Source: Trichosphaerium sp. ATCC 40318
Taxonomy: Eukaryota > Discosea > Flabellinia > Trichosidae
DNA: 64,000 nt
Assembly: GCA_038496445.1 (NCBI GenBank)
Contig: JALMLS010000438.1
Coordinates: forward strand, 165,580 to 229,579
Direction of reading: 5' to 3'
Below, piece after piece: positions 1 to 12,409 of this stretch (position 1 is its first letter; each line of letters opens with the position of its first letter). Under the pieces are notes generated by a model. It ran no database searches. It was not told the origin of the DNA and worked only from the letters and a program-made list of their open reading frames with translations. The position numbers and the translations under genes were made by a program.

Positions 1-267
1 TGAACTTTGGAAGTGGTTTAACCTGGCTTGAAGCGTTTAATTTCCATGATTTATCGTGTACAGGTCCATAGAATTGAACTCTACGCGTTTTAGACCTATT
101 TGGTTCCCAGTTTTGTAAATCAATGTTATTTACTAAATTTTGTGCTTCTTGAGCGTTTAGAAAGTCATTGATGATGTATAAACCTTCAGCGGCCGTTAAG
201 TGGACGTAAAATTTACGCGAAAGGTACCTTTGATTGTTTGGGACTCTTCGTAGGCGATTTCAGCCAT
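1..267 (-). CDS. AlkB-like 2-oxoglutarate/Fe(II) dioxygenase, N-terminal part (cut by window edge)
   Basis: Reading leftward from an ATG at 267, the first exon encodes about 13 residues (MAEIAYEESQTIK). It is followed by a short intron with a GTACC donor and then an open exon that runs off the window. That exon reads GLYIINDFLNAQEAQNL, then WEPNRSKTRRVQFYG and a KPLPKF stretch. This arrangement, an entry strand and helix, then an R-R/T-Q-x-Y/F-G motif, then a proline-rich PLP segment, is typical of the start of the AlkB/ALKBH family, which oxidatively demethylates nucleic acids or proteins. The catalytic HxD...H residues would lie beyond position 1 and cannot be checked. The gene is divergent from the RdRP gene, with about 180 bp between the two starts. 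Confidence 0.6.
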
Positions 268-449
268 GATCGACTAGTTTTATTTATGTTGAAGCTTAAA
301 GGACGCATTCAGAGAAAACTTGAAGTGTAATTTTTGATCAAGAGAACTTTATCACTCATCACAAGTGGTATTCGCATCTTACTAAGACAGACATAGTATA
401 CAGAGGTTGTACTCAACATATAACTGCGCTGTAGTTTTTTATAGACAAA

Positions 450-3400
450 ATGGCGCACAGCCGTACGGAAAGCGTACAAAACAACCTTCTTAAGTGTAAA
501 TAGGCAAACGACAACGTTCAGACGCTACGCCCTACGAACCAGATGCAAAACGACGTAAAGTCGTAAAAGGAGAAGTTTATCTGCGTTTCGAAGTAGTTGA
601 TACGCCTCTAAACGACTCAGATGAAGTACGCTATTTAAACTCAATTCACAAGCGTTAAACTTCCGTTAGATATCAGCTACAGAGCTACACGACTTTTTAG
701 AATCAAAATATGACGAAAAGGTTTACTATCCACTGAACATTATTCCGACTCAGTAAGTTCTACCGCCATTTTGTTTGTGGGTTATCTACGAGATTCCCAC
801 AGCAAACATTATCACAGTTATAACTTTTTTGAAGAAGCGGGTCGCCCATTGCGTTTGCTATGATGACGAATCCACATCGTATGCGTGCTGAACGTCCTAC
901 AAGGTTCAAACATTACAGGGTATGTATAAGTATGTCTGTTGATGACACGTGTACATAGAAACCTTGAAGTGACGAAATTTTTTTTGGCGCTTTTTTCTTG
1001 TTGGCAACTTCTAAGCTCTATGTTAGGTATCATTTGGGAAACCAAGGAACTCGCGTAAAAGAGATGAAGAGGTTGCAAAAACTCACCTTATACTGCTTAC
1101 AGAGTGTTGCCAAGTTGGCACTTTCGTAGACGGTCAAACATTTTCAAAAGCTGGTTGCTTATGGACCCCTGATAATGATACACCATCAGGTATCTTACTA
1201 ATCATAAAAGTAAAAAAATCATGTGAAGATCACGTGAAACAAACCATGCTAAAATGAAGGATACCTAACTTGGATTTTCTTAGATTCGTACCTCTCACGT
1301 CACAGTCGTATGTCTCTTTCTAGATTGTTCACATATGACTTCAATCATGTAACATTCCAACCTTTGATGCTTGAAGAAGAAGAACATATGTTCCCAATAG
1401 AAACAGCTATGCGTATTACAGTACCTTTTGCAGATATGACAAACTGGATTGTTTCAAAAGCGCCAACGACTAACTTGGCGTATGATATTTTCTTTACAGC
1501 AACTTGCCCTCCACAGATTTACAGAAAACGTAAGCCTCTTACAATGCAACACGTATCAACCCACGTGTATTCTTTTCTTCTAAAATGAACAGGGAAAACT
1601 AACGTGTCACGTGTTTTATAGGTGATATGGGTGGAAGAGTACGTTCAGAGCATGATGCATTTGTTAGAGTTGGAGCTGCTTTTTTAAAAGAACAAGAAAT
1701 ATGTGGTTTTACTGATGAGAAGACATTGTATCTTAGAGTCAGGCCAAGACTTATCAATGCAAGAGGTAATATTGAGCCTTCTGATGATGATTCTATAAAG
1801 GAAGCTTTTCTACAGAAGCTTGAGAGTATTTTAAAGACAGACGATATTCCTAACTTTCCTGTTACTCATGTTGATAAGCAAAGTTCTCACTCAGAACATC
1901 TTGCTAATCTACCATTCCCTCTTCAGTTTGCTATATATCAATTGTCTACATGGGGTAATGTAAATCTAAGAACAGTTGATGATGACTTTTATAACCTCAT
2001 ATAGTACGCACAACATAAATGTTATGAAGCTAGCTATCTACTGCTTTTTTTTTGGAACAAAAAATTATCGACAGAATTCTGCTTTTTGGTTACTCCGTAT
2101 TTCTCCACAAACATAATACACAGCACGTTTGATTGTTTTTTTTCAACGTAGTACAAATGTGTTTTATTTTTAGTTTCATTGTTGTTCGGTGTACTGATTT
2201 GTTTGTTTAGTAATGCAGGTCAAGAATCTGTTATTTCATGTTTAAATAAAATGTGGAAACCTGATGGTGTCAGGATAAATTATCCTGTATCTATGCTGAA
2301 ACAATTCCTTCTTAAACATGAACACGTCGATTATATAGTACCAAATCATTGTGTTATGACTCACAGGTACATGTTTCTGTTCGATAAAGAACATTGCAAA
2401 AGTTGACTACTGACTTAACATCAGGGCGATTATCACTCCCTTGAAGACTTATATTGTCGGACCTGTTCCTGAGATATCTAATAGAGTTGTGAGGCATTTT
2501 GAAAAGTATCAGGACCGCTTTTTAAGAGTATCATTAGCTGATGGTACAGAAGCTTTGTTCAACTTTTTTACGGTTTATATCCGCTTTCTCGTTTGTTTAT
2601 TAATGGTTCTAGATAATATGAATAAGTTAAATACATACGAACTAGATAAAAGTGATTTAGAAGACCGATTCAGAGATGTCCTGAAAAACGGTAAGACACC
2701 AACAATGTTGACTTAAACACATGCTTTTTTTCTGAAACGTTTTGTACTTTTTTCGTCTTGATTGATTGTCTACTGAGTTGTACTTATATTCAACATAGGC
2801 ATACATATATGTGGTAGACATTATGTATTTCTTTGCTTTTCTCAATCGCAGCTTAAAGGTAAGCAATGACGAAATAGTACATGGTGTTATTTTCTTGTAC
2901 AAACAAGTTTAAACACTTTCTTTCAGAGCATTCTTTCTGGATGTTTTCAGAAACAGATGATCTTAGTGTCACGCTCATTCGTGGTTGGATGGGTGATTTT
3001 ACTGCTAATAAAACTATTGGCAAATACGCGGCAAGGTGAGCACGTGAAACTTAAAAACTTTGATATTTTTCATTTGTGTCATTGCTCACAAGCTTTTTAA
3101 AGAATGGGTCAATGCTTTACAAGTACTAAAGCAACAATACAACTTGATGAAACAGAAATTTGTTGTATACCAGATCTTAAAGGACCTCCTCCTGATAACG
3201 AGTTTGTATTTAGTGATGGAGTTGGTACGAAAACTAGATGAGAACTCCATGTAGCTTTGTATTTATATTACCTTACCCTTACTTGATTATAGGTAAAATA
3301 AGCGAAGATATGGCATCTAGAGTAGCTAATGAGCTAGGCATTGATATCATACCATCTGCGTTTCAGGTACGAGCTCAAGAATGCACTTTCAAATAGAACA

Positions 3401-6307
3401 AAGAAAGATTTCATCATTCCTTACTGTTTGATATTAGATTCGTCTTGGTGGATTAAAAGGTGTTTTAGCAGTTGATCCAACTCTAAAGACTCATAGTGTT
3501 TGCTATAGACCATCTATGAGTAAGTTTGCGAGCCCTCATCTAGTCTTTGAAGTATGCACTTATAGCCGTCCAATGGCTGCGTATTTAAATAGACAAATCA
3601 TTATTCTCTTGGCATGTAGGGGCATAAGACCAGAGGTACATGATTTGACTTTCATTAAATATGTAAAAACCACGTGATTTTTTTTTCCGACATGTTTGGT
3701 TGACGAGTTTTTTTAAGGTGTTCTTGAAACTCCAAGAATCTATTGTACAGGACGCTGATAGCGCAACATTAGACAAAGAATCAGCAATAAGAATTATGCA
3801 ACGTGTAGGAGCTAATTATATGCTTTGTCGTCGTGCTCTTGAAGCAGGGTTTGATGTAACAGAACCACTATTAAACAGCATGTTGCGGCTTCTAAAATGT
3901 CGTGTTTTAAAGAACATAAAAGAACGTGCAAGGCACGTGATAAATCATAAATGTTCTCACTCTAAGCGAATTCCTAGAATTCCTGTAGGTGATACTGCAA
4001 GACTTCTCATTGGTGTTGTTGATGAGACAGGGACTCTTGAGTATGGTCAAGTGTATATACGAGTCACAACCGATGTACATGACCCAGAAGGCGATTTGTT
4101 CTCTGTGATTGGACCAGTTATTGTAGCTAAGAACCCTTGCTTGCACGCAGGTAAACATTACTAATCTTTCTATTTCATATTGATGATTTGAGTACAGGTG
4201 ATGTACGCCGGTTGATTGCAGTTGGAGATGTGCCGGAGTTATCTCATTTGACGAATGTAGTTGTATTCCCAGCAAAAGGTACAGTGGACTTAATAGTTCA
4301 ACTTCTTTTCCTGCCTGATTTGAACTGATCATCTCGCTTGATGACTAACATTTTGTATCACAGGCCCAAGACCTCATCCAGATGAGTGTAGTGGATCTGA
4401 TTTAGATGGAGACCAATATTTTATTACATGGGATAATGCGCTTATACCAGAGTTAGTTTTTTGTTATTTGAGTTCTACAATGCTGTTTTTCTAATATTTT
4501 GTTTTAGTTCTCCTAATCATGAACCAATGGACTATACTCCTCCTCCTACAGCTTACGTAGATAACGTAACTATGGAGTCAATTGTAGAATACTTCATCTC
4601 TTCTATGACAAATGATGCGCTTGGGATAATCGCTAACGCACATGTGCGTTTTTTTTTCTTTTCATTTGAGTAAACTTTTCTTCTGAAACAAACTGTTATT
4701 TTCTTCGTGCCTTATTGAAACATCAACGGTTTTTTATCGTATTACATACCCAGCATATCTGAGTATAAAATTTCTATGTAATACATGATTTTGAGACACT
4801 TTGTATCGCTGTAGCTGCTTTTTAAGGGATTTTTTTTTTGCTTATGTTGTCTTAGCTTGCCACAGCAGATGAGAAAGGTGCTGACTCTCCAGAATGTCTA
4901 ATGCTCGCACAACTTCATTCAGAAGCTGTGGATTATCCAAAAACAGGAGTGAAAGCAGAAATGCCCCAGGAGTTAAAACCACAAAGAAAACCGTATGTTT
5001 TGGCAAACTTCTTTGTTTTAATATCAAACTTAACCTGAAGTTAAGGCATTACATGCGTTGTGGAAGAAATCAGACACCCTATGATTCAAAGAGCGTATTA
5101 GGGAAACTATATGATGCTATACATATACCTATGCATTCCACATTTCCTGTAGGATATAGCAATGTACAAAAGGACCCAGACTTCAATTTTGGTGCGTTGA
5201 GTTTTTGTCTTCGGCCAGGATTACACACTGTAAAATCAGTTTGTTCACCAAAAAATTTATAAACATGTTTATTGAGAAAATACGCTACGAAAAAACAGAT
5301 GGACCTTGTTAAGGCTTAAAACCTAACTCGGAATTTTACCAAACACAAATTTGTAAAAAAAACCAACTGAAATTTGAAAGTTTTTTCTGATGTGGTTAAC
5401 TCTTGTTTTTGTGGTCAAAGGTTTATCACTTGTTCCAACATTTTTGTTGTTAATTTTGGGTTCCGTTAATTAACTTTGTAGATAAAACAAATGTTAGCAT
5501 TGAGGAGTTTGGACAGGTGATGGAAATGTGTTCTAAGTATAACAAGGGAATGAAGCGAATATTGTATCATTATGGTATTGAGAGGGAAGTTGAAGTTATG
5601 CTTGGAGATATTATTAAAGCACATAAACTATTTGATGTAAAGAAGCATAATTACTACAACGTCAGACAGAACTCTGGAAGGGTACAAAAAAAAATACAAA
5701 AAAAATTCCGAGTGAAAAAAAAGGCCACTTCAGGCAAACTTGTTTTTAGTACTCCAGCATAGCTTGCTTGATATCAAATTAGATTTATTTAGCTCCTTCC
5801 TATTGTTGAAACAATGGGTTACAAATTCTTTGAATTTGCAAGTCACGTGAATCCATACAAAGACAAGAACATTTTACCAAAAAAAAACTTAAGGGCTTTT
5901 ATTTACTTCGTACTTAGGCCTACTTCACCCTCAAAGATGTTGCTGTTAAACAGTTTTGGAATCCTATAATACCTCATTTAAGCTCATATTCACCTGAAAA
6001 TGAAGATATCTTAGCGCACATGGTAAGCAAACACCAAATGAAAAAAACCATTGCGAAAACAAATCAGTTTTTTGTTAATGTTGTTTGCATTTAGATATCA
6101 ACAAGAGCAAAGATGTGTTATCATGTGGCTTATGCCGAAAGTGATCAAACAAGAAGAAAAGAGAAAAAACGTCTGTTAAGTTTTCCTTGGGTTGCTTGTG
6201 AAGGTGTTTTACTTCTTATCAAAAAAAAAGCAAAACCGTCAGAGTATATTAATTTAGGACTTGCTTTCATAGAACACATGCATCAACCTGCTCTCTGGAA
6301 CAGGTAG
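450..6307 (+). CDS. Cellular RNA-dependent RNA polymerase (RNA-silencing RDR/QDE-1 family), many introns
   Basis: The enzyme copies single-stranded RNA into double-stranded RNA to feed small-RNA silencing. Joining exons gives an N-terminus MAHSHATPYEPDAKRR (GTACG donor inside the first codons), then family landmarks in order: ITPLKTYIVGP and SNRVVRHFEKYQDRFLRV (about 2430-2530), SFWMFSE and IRGWMGDF (about 2930-3000), GQCFTSTK and FSDGVG (3100-3220), IRLGGLKGVLAVDP (3437-3480), a GVVDETGTLEYGQV block (4012-4060), and the catalytic metal-binding loop GSDLDGDQYF with DLDGD at 4399-4413. The C-terminal helical part ends with LSFPWVACEG and the stop at 6307. At least 12 introns are visible, several containing CACGTG. 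All catalytic aspartates are present and I found no disabling break, so it looks functional. The stretch 3920-3970, just before IPRIPVGD, may be coding or an atypical intron. The ATG at 450 is chosen because it joins in frame to the following open exons; exons before 1300 are less certain. Confidence 0.9.
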
Positions 6308-6796
6308 AACCAATGCTTGTGGACATGTTTTGGCGTTATGACTATGCTGTATACAGTAGCGTTCCTCTACGGAGTCAAATTGTACAAAAAAATACATGAA
6401 TAAAGTAAACTGTAATACAAAGCTATGTTGCTAAATCTTAAGGAACTGCCTCGTTTCAAGACTTTATTTTTGAGTGATGCTTTAATCTCCAGTTTTTGTG
6501 AGTACCTTAGAAGGTGATTTCAGACCTAGACATTGTAAACAATAAATAGAAACACAGTAAACTCAAGTTCTTTGAACACAAAAGAACTTGTGTATTTCAT
6601 CAGAAACATGGCTACAGTAACCGAGCAGAACCGCTTATATATGGTAAAACTTCAATATCGAACGAATTGCTTATTTAGCGAACCAGCCTTCAAAAAACGG
6701 TTCGTTTAGTTTCAGCTAAAGCACTTAAGTCGTTCTGATTGCGCTCGCTTAAAATTTCGGCGCTATTTCCTCAAGACATCATAAACAATCCGTTTT
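6308..6796. other. Spacer between RdRP and hydrolase gene
   Basis: No open frame or known motif is supported here. It must hold the RdRP 3' end signals and the promoter of the downstream gene. The final 200 bases are purine/pyrimidine mixed and GC-richer than the surroundings, as is common ahead of the genes in this window. Confidence 0.4.
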
Positions 6797-9700
6797 ATGG
6801 CTGCCATTGAAAAGCCTACATTGAGGACGACAGAAAGGTATGCTTTTTGGGCATTTCAACGTTAATTTAATTATCCACTTTAGCGACGACTTTCTAAAGA
6901 GCTCCCGAGTAATACAGCACGCAAGCTTGCACAAAATAACGCCTTTTGTTGGCAATTCACTCTACGGATCTACCAAAGAGCGACACGACGAGAAATCGTT
7001 CCCAAAATATTGGAATAAGTATATTGGGGCTAATGGAAGGTTATTAAAAAAAGTACAACAAAAAAACTGTCAATAATGCTTTCTGACGTCTCTATTTAAG
7101 GTTATAGTAGCGGGTAACGAAATACAAGTGAAGGCAAGCGAAACGGTTTTTTAAACGTCACCAACAAGCTAAATTATAACTAAGGGCGTAGAATGGCCCT
7201 TAGGAGGCGTAGTGCTACGTGGGCAGCACTTCATACCCAACCCAAAGTACGCAACTGAAAACCTGGTTGTAGTATTTAGTGGTTCTCATGGGAGTTGCGA
7301 ATATCATTGCTCTACTTTCGCTTTGTGGTTTGCAAAACGAGGATGTCATGTATGGGTTTCAGTGAACTTGGGAAAAAGACGTTTTGGAAAAAAATTTTAA
7401 CTTATCTTTTCTGTAGTGTTTGTGTATGGATTATCGAAGTTTTGGTGCTAGTACGGCGTCAACATATGTTCCTAGTACAAAACATAAATATGGAGTAAAT
7501 GGTACTGATGATGAGTGGAGTTCGAAAGAAACGAAATTTCTTTCTATTTTTTTTATACTTTTCCTATTACTGAAAGAAAAAAATGTCTGACTGAGTTTCT
7601 TTCTTCAGGTCTTGCAAAGTTGCATGGCTCTCATTTATTCCAAGACGCTGTTGAATTTTATAATTGTGCCAAAGATGGTATCAAAGATCACAATGGACTT
7701 GTACGTTCAAGAAACCAACCGAAACGGATTAAAGTCTGACTTTTTTTCCTCTTAGAATTTTGAAACAAGGAATATAATTTTATATGGATTCTCCATGGGT
7801 GGTCCAATGGCTGCTTATGTTAGTCTTAAAGTTGCACTAGCTGGTGGTAGAATACGTGGATTAATACTTGATAGGTATGTGATTAAAATCATTTATTCTA
7901 TATGCTCTTTCTCATCTTTTTTGTTGTTCCACAGAGCGATGGTTAATGTTAAACAAGGAGCTAAAAATAATGGTACAAACGTTCACGGCATGTATTCTTG
8001 TACTGACAAGAGATGTAGGCTTTCAATCATGGGCGGGTAGCATAGCTGCATTCACACATGACAACCTAGAAATTTCCAAGACATTGAAACAATTAAGTGA
8101 TGTTTATGCTGACATACCTTTAATTATTACTGCTGGTGGTGAAGGATTCGATGAACATGCTGAAAGTGATCAAAAGCTAGGTATGTGTGATGTATAAGAC
8201 GCTCAACATATTGATCTAACCTCAAGGCCTTACTCAATGCCATGTTGTATCCTAATTTAATTCCAATTGAAAAATCTTTTCTCTGGCTTTTGCCACAAAA
8301 TTATCACGTGTTTTTGTCCTTTGCGATGATTTATTTATTTACTATTTTTCAAAGGTGCTGAAGCTCAGAATGTTGGATTAAATAACGTTAAAAAGGCATC
8401 TGTTGCTAATGCCGAACATGAAGATCACTACAAGATTTTATTAGAAATAGAAAATTTTTTAGATGTGTTACTTGTCAATTCTTTAGTTCGATTTTCTTCA
8501 GATATTCAAGACTCAGACGATGAAGACACATCAGAAGAAAGATCTATAAGGTAAAACTTACAAAGAGTAGCCGGTGGGAGCCTTCTACAAACAGCTAACA
8601 TGTAGCAATTTATTCTTATTTTTTTCTGCTTTAAACCTTTTTTGCTGTTTCTCTTTTCTTCTTTCTCTTTGTTCCGATTATCAGTGTTCCTTTATTTTGA
8701 AGCAGTGTATTCGTTGTCATTAATTTGTTTATTTAGGGAAAAAGAACAAGAGAAAAATGAAATAGTGAAACAAAACGCAGCAAATATTTTTAAAGAATTG
8801 AATGACGCTCTAAGAGCTAAGCGAAAAGCTGGACCAGAAAAAGCAGAGCCTTCTAGTGGTCCTAATGAAGAAAAACGACAAAAAGAATTATACAGATCAA
8901 GTTTCTCTTGTAGAGGAGGGTGGGATGCTTTGGAGGCAACATTAACTAGGTAAGCGAGTATAAAAAATAACAATTTGATTTTTTTTGGAAGATACAGTTT
9001 TTTCGGTTTTATTACTTGCACGTGATTGCTTCACTTAATTATTATGTTCTCAACCACATTTTAATAATATTTTGAGTACCTGATGCTATACTCTGTTATT
9101 TGACAGTATCAGGAAACTGCAACAAAACAACAAGAAAATTTTTGGAAAAATTACAAGTCAAAACAAATTTTTTGTTATACTCGTTTTTTGTTTCTTTACT
9201 TATCATTATTGCTAGTAATCCACCTCCAAAATCACCTAGAATCATCCACACACCACGGGAAACATCTCGTAGAGAAACTATAGCTAACTCAACAGCGATA
9301 CCAATAATCACAACCAGTTCTCCAAAGACACAAGAAGTTGAATTTAAAGCTTTGAATTCAAGTAATTCAATACCAGCACTATTAAAGATTTCGGCATCTT
9401 TAAAAAATGGGACTATACTATTATGGATAGATAACCTATTTAATAAAGAAAAAAAAGCAACATTGGATCTGATGAAGAGTATTCCAAACATAACGGTACA
9501 TTACTTTTTTTTTTTGGTAACTTTTTTATCTCCTTGGACCTTTTTCACTTTTTCTGAACCTCAACCTAAAGAAAACTTGCCATAATTATCTAATTCGTAA
9601 CTACAAACATATTTACAGTACCGTTTGGCCTTTCAAAAGATAACAAAAACGATTGTGGTCCTTTGTTGTACAAGGTTTTTTTTACTGACAAAGTATGTTT

Positions 9701-10227
9701 TTAGGTTGTTCCTTTAAACTCTTCTACAGCTATGTTTGATTGGCTTACGAAAAATGTTACATCAAGTTCTGACGCTAAAAGAGTTAAAGTTGTTACTAAT
9801 AATTACCGTGTTAATGATTTTGGAGATCGTGCTGGTGAAATGACTATAAAGTACGACTTTCAAACTTAATCCCAAAAAAAAAAATTGCTCAAACAAACAA
9901 CAAAAAATCAGTTTTCTTTCAAACTCACTATTAATCAATACCTCACCTACCTAATATATCTCTTTATATAATATATACCATATGATTTTTTTATCTTTAC
10001 TTACATAGAGCACCAAGAAACATTTGTATTCAATTGTTTTTTGTTGTTTTGTATTTTTTTTTGACAGTTTTTTTAGGACGTTAAGGAAGAACAATAAGTT
10101 ATGGAAAACAATACCGGCAATGATTTATTGTGGTAATATTAAAGCTGCAAAACGTATAGCAAAAAATTTTAGTAATGTAAGTGCATCAAATGATCCTGTG
10201 GCAGTAATGACGTTTGCTTCAAAATAA
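6797..10227 (+). CDS. Alpha/beta hydrolase joined to a C-terminal receiver-like domain
   Basis: Exons joined by GT..AG introns give one long protein. After an N-terminal stretch (MAAIEKPTLRTTE..., then LYGSTKERHDEKSFPKYW) comes an alpha/beta-hydrolase core: the strand ENLVVVFSGSHGS (about 7257), MDYRSFGAST (7423-7450), the nucleophile elbow GFSMG (7786-7800, Ser codon 7792), an acid region GGEGFDEHAE (about 8140-8165) and a His-rich AEHEDHYK (about 8412). A charged coiled-coil linker follows (8505-8950), then a Ser/Thr/Pro-rich stretch (9220-9340). The C-terminal domain starts with ILLWIDNLF (about 9413), continues with MFDWLTKNV and VVTNNYRVNDFGDRAGE (about 9790-9840), and ends with IPAMIYCGNIKAAKR and the stop at 10227. 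The alternation of strands and helices in this tail suggests a receiver-like or Rossmann-like fold, but only the first acidic position is obvious. The substrate is unknown. The gene lies downstream of the RdRP and upstream of a GTPase on the same strand; the introns at about 8300 and 9018 contain CACGTG. The first exons (6797-7250) are the least certain. Confidence 0.7.
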
Positions 10228-10510
10228 ATTGTACATAAAAAAAAAGAAATACAAAAAGAGTAACATACTACTTGTTAATTAAGGAGAGTAGTGTTCTTGT
10301 TACTTGATATGTCAAGTTGTGTCATATCCTTCATATTAAGGGTCTCTAGCTGATCGGTTTTGTGCAACGAACGTGGGGGTTTTTTCGGAAACATAGTCTT
10401 TCAGGGTCCTTGGTATTATCAATAAATAAGCGGTTGCCTCAAATGGGTGGCAACAACAGCAAGCAGAGAAAAATAAAACTTTCAACCAACGGTACACGTC
10501 ATAGTACGAC

Positions 10511-11366
10511 ATGGTATTTGAGTTTACTAACATAAATTTGTTAGACGGTAGTAGTAATGAGGATGAGGGAGAATAGTATTAAACTAACCTAAGATATAGT
10601 CTGTTGAGTTAATTATGTTTTCATAGTGATTATGTATTTAAAATCGCTGTTGTTGGTGATTTTTCTGTTGGAAAGAGTAGTTTGGTTCTTAGACTCGCTG
10701 ATGACACATTCACAGAGCCATTGGACACAAAATGTGTTGAATTTGTATGTCCCACCCAAACTAGCATTCCATGTCACGTGTTTATGACTTACTTGTAGAA
10801 AGTAAAAACAACAACAGTCTATGACAAGAAAGTCAAACTAAACGTTTGGGACTCTCCTAGAGGTATGATGCTTCTGTGCTTGTAACTTTTATTTATCAAG
10901 TGTTATCTCTTAAGATACTCGAAGATTTCGTAGAATAGATATCTCTCCACCGTACCTTCAGGCTGATGGTGTTGTGGTTGTATATGACTGTACTCAACAA
11001 GATACTTTTGACAGTGTACGCAAATGGCTGAAAACAATAGAGAGATATGCAAAGGAAAGTGTTCAAATAGTCCTTGCTGGAAGCAAATGTGACCTTCTTG
11101 ATGAGTGTGTCGTTGATCCTGAGGTTGCTATGGTACAGTATAATTAATTTCAAAATCACCAACCTTTTGATAAAGGCAGTTGCAGAAGCATACAATGTAC
11201 AATACTTTGAGATATCGGCTAAAGAATCAATTAATGGTATGTTTTTCACTATCTTCTTCCTTTACCTGATTTCTATCAAGTTGAAGAAGTATTCATTCAG
11301 CTATCAGCTATGATTGTTAAGGATCTCAGCAAACACCATTTAGACATGCATCACAACGAATGTTGA
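10511..11366 (+). CDS. Rab/Ras-like small GTPase with altered switch II
   Basis: Six exons join cleanly (introns starting near 10576, 10744, 10862, 11132 and 11236) into about 190 residues beginning [20 protein letters not shown]. The P-loop is GDFSVGKSS (about 10652-10678). The G3 region reads VWDSPRG instead of the usual WDTAGQ, so the glutamine that positions the catalytic water is absent. G4 is GSKCDLL (N replaced by S) and G5 is EISAKES. The tail is [10 protein letters not shown], with one terminal Cys and no CC, CxC or CaaX box. The fold is therefore clearly small-GTPase, closest in spirit to Rab/Rab-like proteins, but nucleotide hydrolysis and lipid anchoring are probably unusual. The first intron donor (GTATTA) was chosen because it is the only one that keeps frame with the P-loop exon. 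Confidence 0.8.
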
Positions 11367-12409
11367 ACTATTGTTAAATCACGTGCTTATCACAATACAT
11401 TGTGCAATAAATATTGGTTTATGTCAACTACGTACTATTATTCCACTATCATCAACTCATTTAAGTAATATTTATCAACGTTTTTGAAATAAAAGGAGAA
11501 TACAAGGAGTGGCATACAAATAGCCCAATTGAGTTGCCTGTATAATTGGATACTTGAAAGATTATAACCAGGAGTTGCTCTCAAATACTTGGACTCCAAG
11601 AAAAAAACACATGCTACTATACTTCTCTATCACATGCTCCAGGTACGGTTACTTAAACGCCGAAGTATCAAGCACTAACTAGTTGTTACGAGAAGACAGC
11701 GCACCTGATATTAATTCTAAATGGTGTATTGACCTCATGTTGTGGACACTCATTCTGTGCCAACGTACACTATAACTAACTCTATGGGTTGTTACATCTT
11801 TAATAGTCTTGGTTCACTAGTGCCTATCATAGCAAGAGCACAGGAAGAATGATACCTTGGAACAACCCAGGAAAGATAGAGCCTGGGAATTAGCTTCAGG
11901 GTTGAATAAGCTTACACATCCTAATGGGAACGATATCGTTTATATACTAGCAGAGTAATTGCCACTTATACTCCTTTAAGGATGTTCTGTCCGCGTAAGT
12001 TAGTGATTATACAGCTAGCAGGTGAATCTTAAAAAAACACTTACAGCTGCACTTTTCTTCGTGTGATGAATGACATGTGGACACTCAAACTTTAAATATT
12101 ACATCCTGTGCTTATTATGAAGTGAATATTAACAGCCTAGGAGCATCAATATCAGAATCAACTGATATTTTTAATCTTAGAGCAACGTTCAAATTATTGC
12201 GACTGCAAGTTGACTAGATAAACTGGTTGATTTTCTGATCTAGGATAGGTGAAGTTAACTTTATCAGCAATATTGTAACCAGTTGATACTTAGCATAAAC
12301 ATACAAAATTTAGAAGACTATTTATTAGAATTTGAGAAGTGTTGATGACTTACAGTAAAGTTTTTCTAGCTTCTGTATGTTCTTGCTTCATCAAGACATT
12401 CTTTACTCA
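11367..12409. other. Gene-poor spacer with decayed coding scraps
   Basis: No intact gene is supported. Short open pieces look like remnants: at about 11503-11545 a frame reads KGEYKEWHTNSPIEL, resembling a YwqK/MORN unit, and at about 11848-11957 a frame reads RAWELASGLNKLTHPNG followed by a stop. Neither has splice sites or a start that would make a gene. Confidence 0.35.

Noticed and set aside
3920-3975. Possible atypical intron just before the RdRP IPRIPVGD motif
   Set aside because: The segment is in frame and open, and candidate donors do not give a better join, so it was left as coding.
3907-4332. Minus-strand frame of 141 codons
   Set aside because: It overlaps RdRP exons containing conserved motifs and has none of its own.
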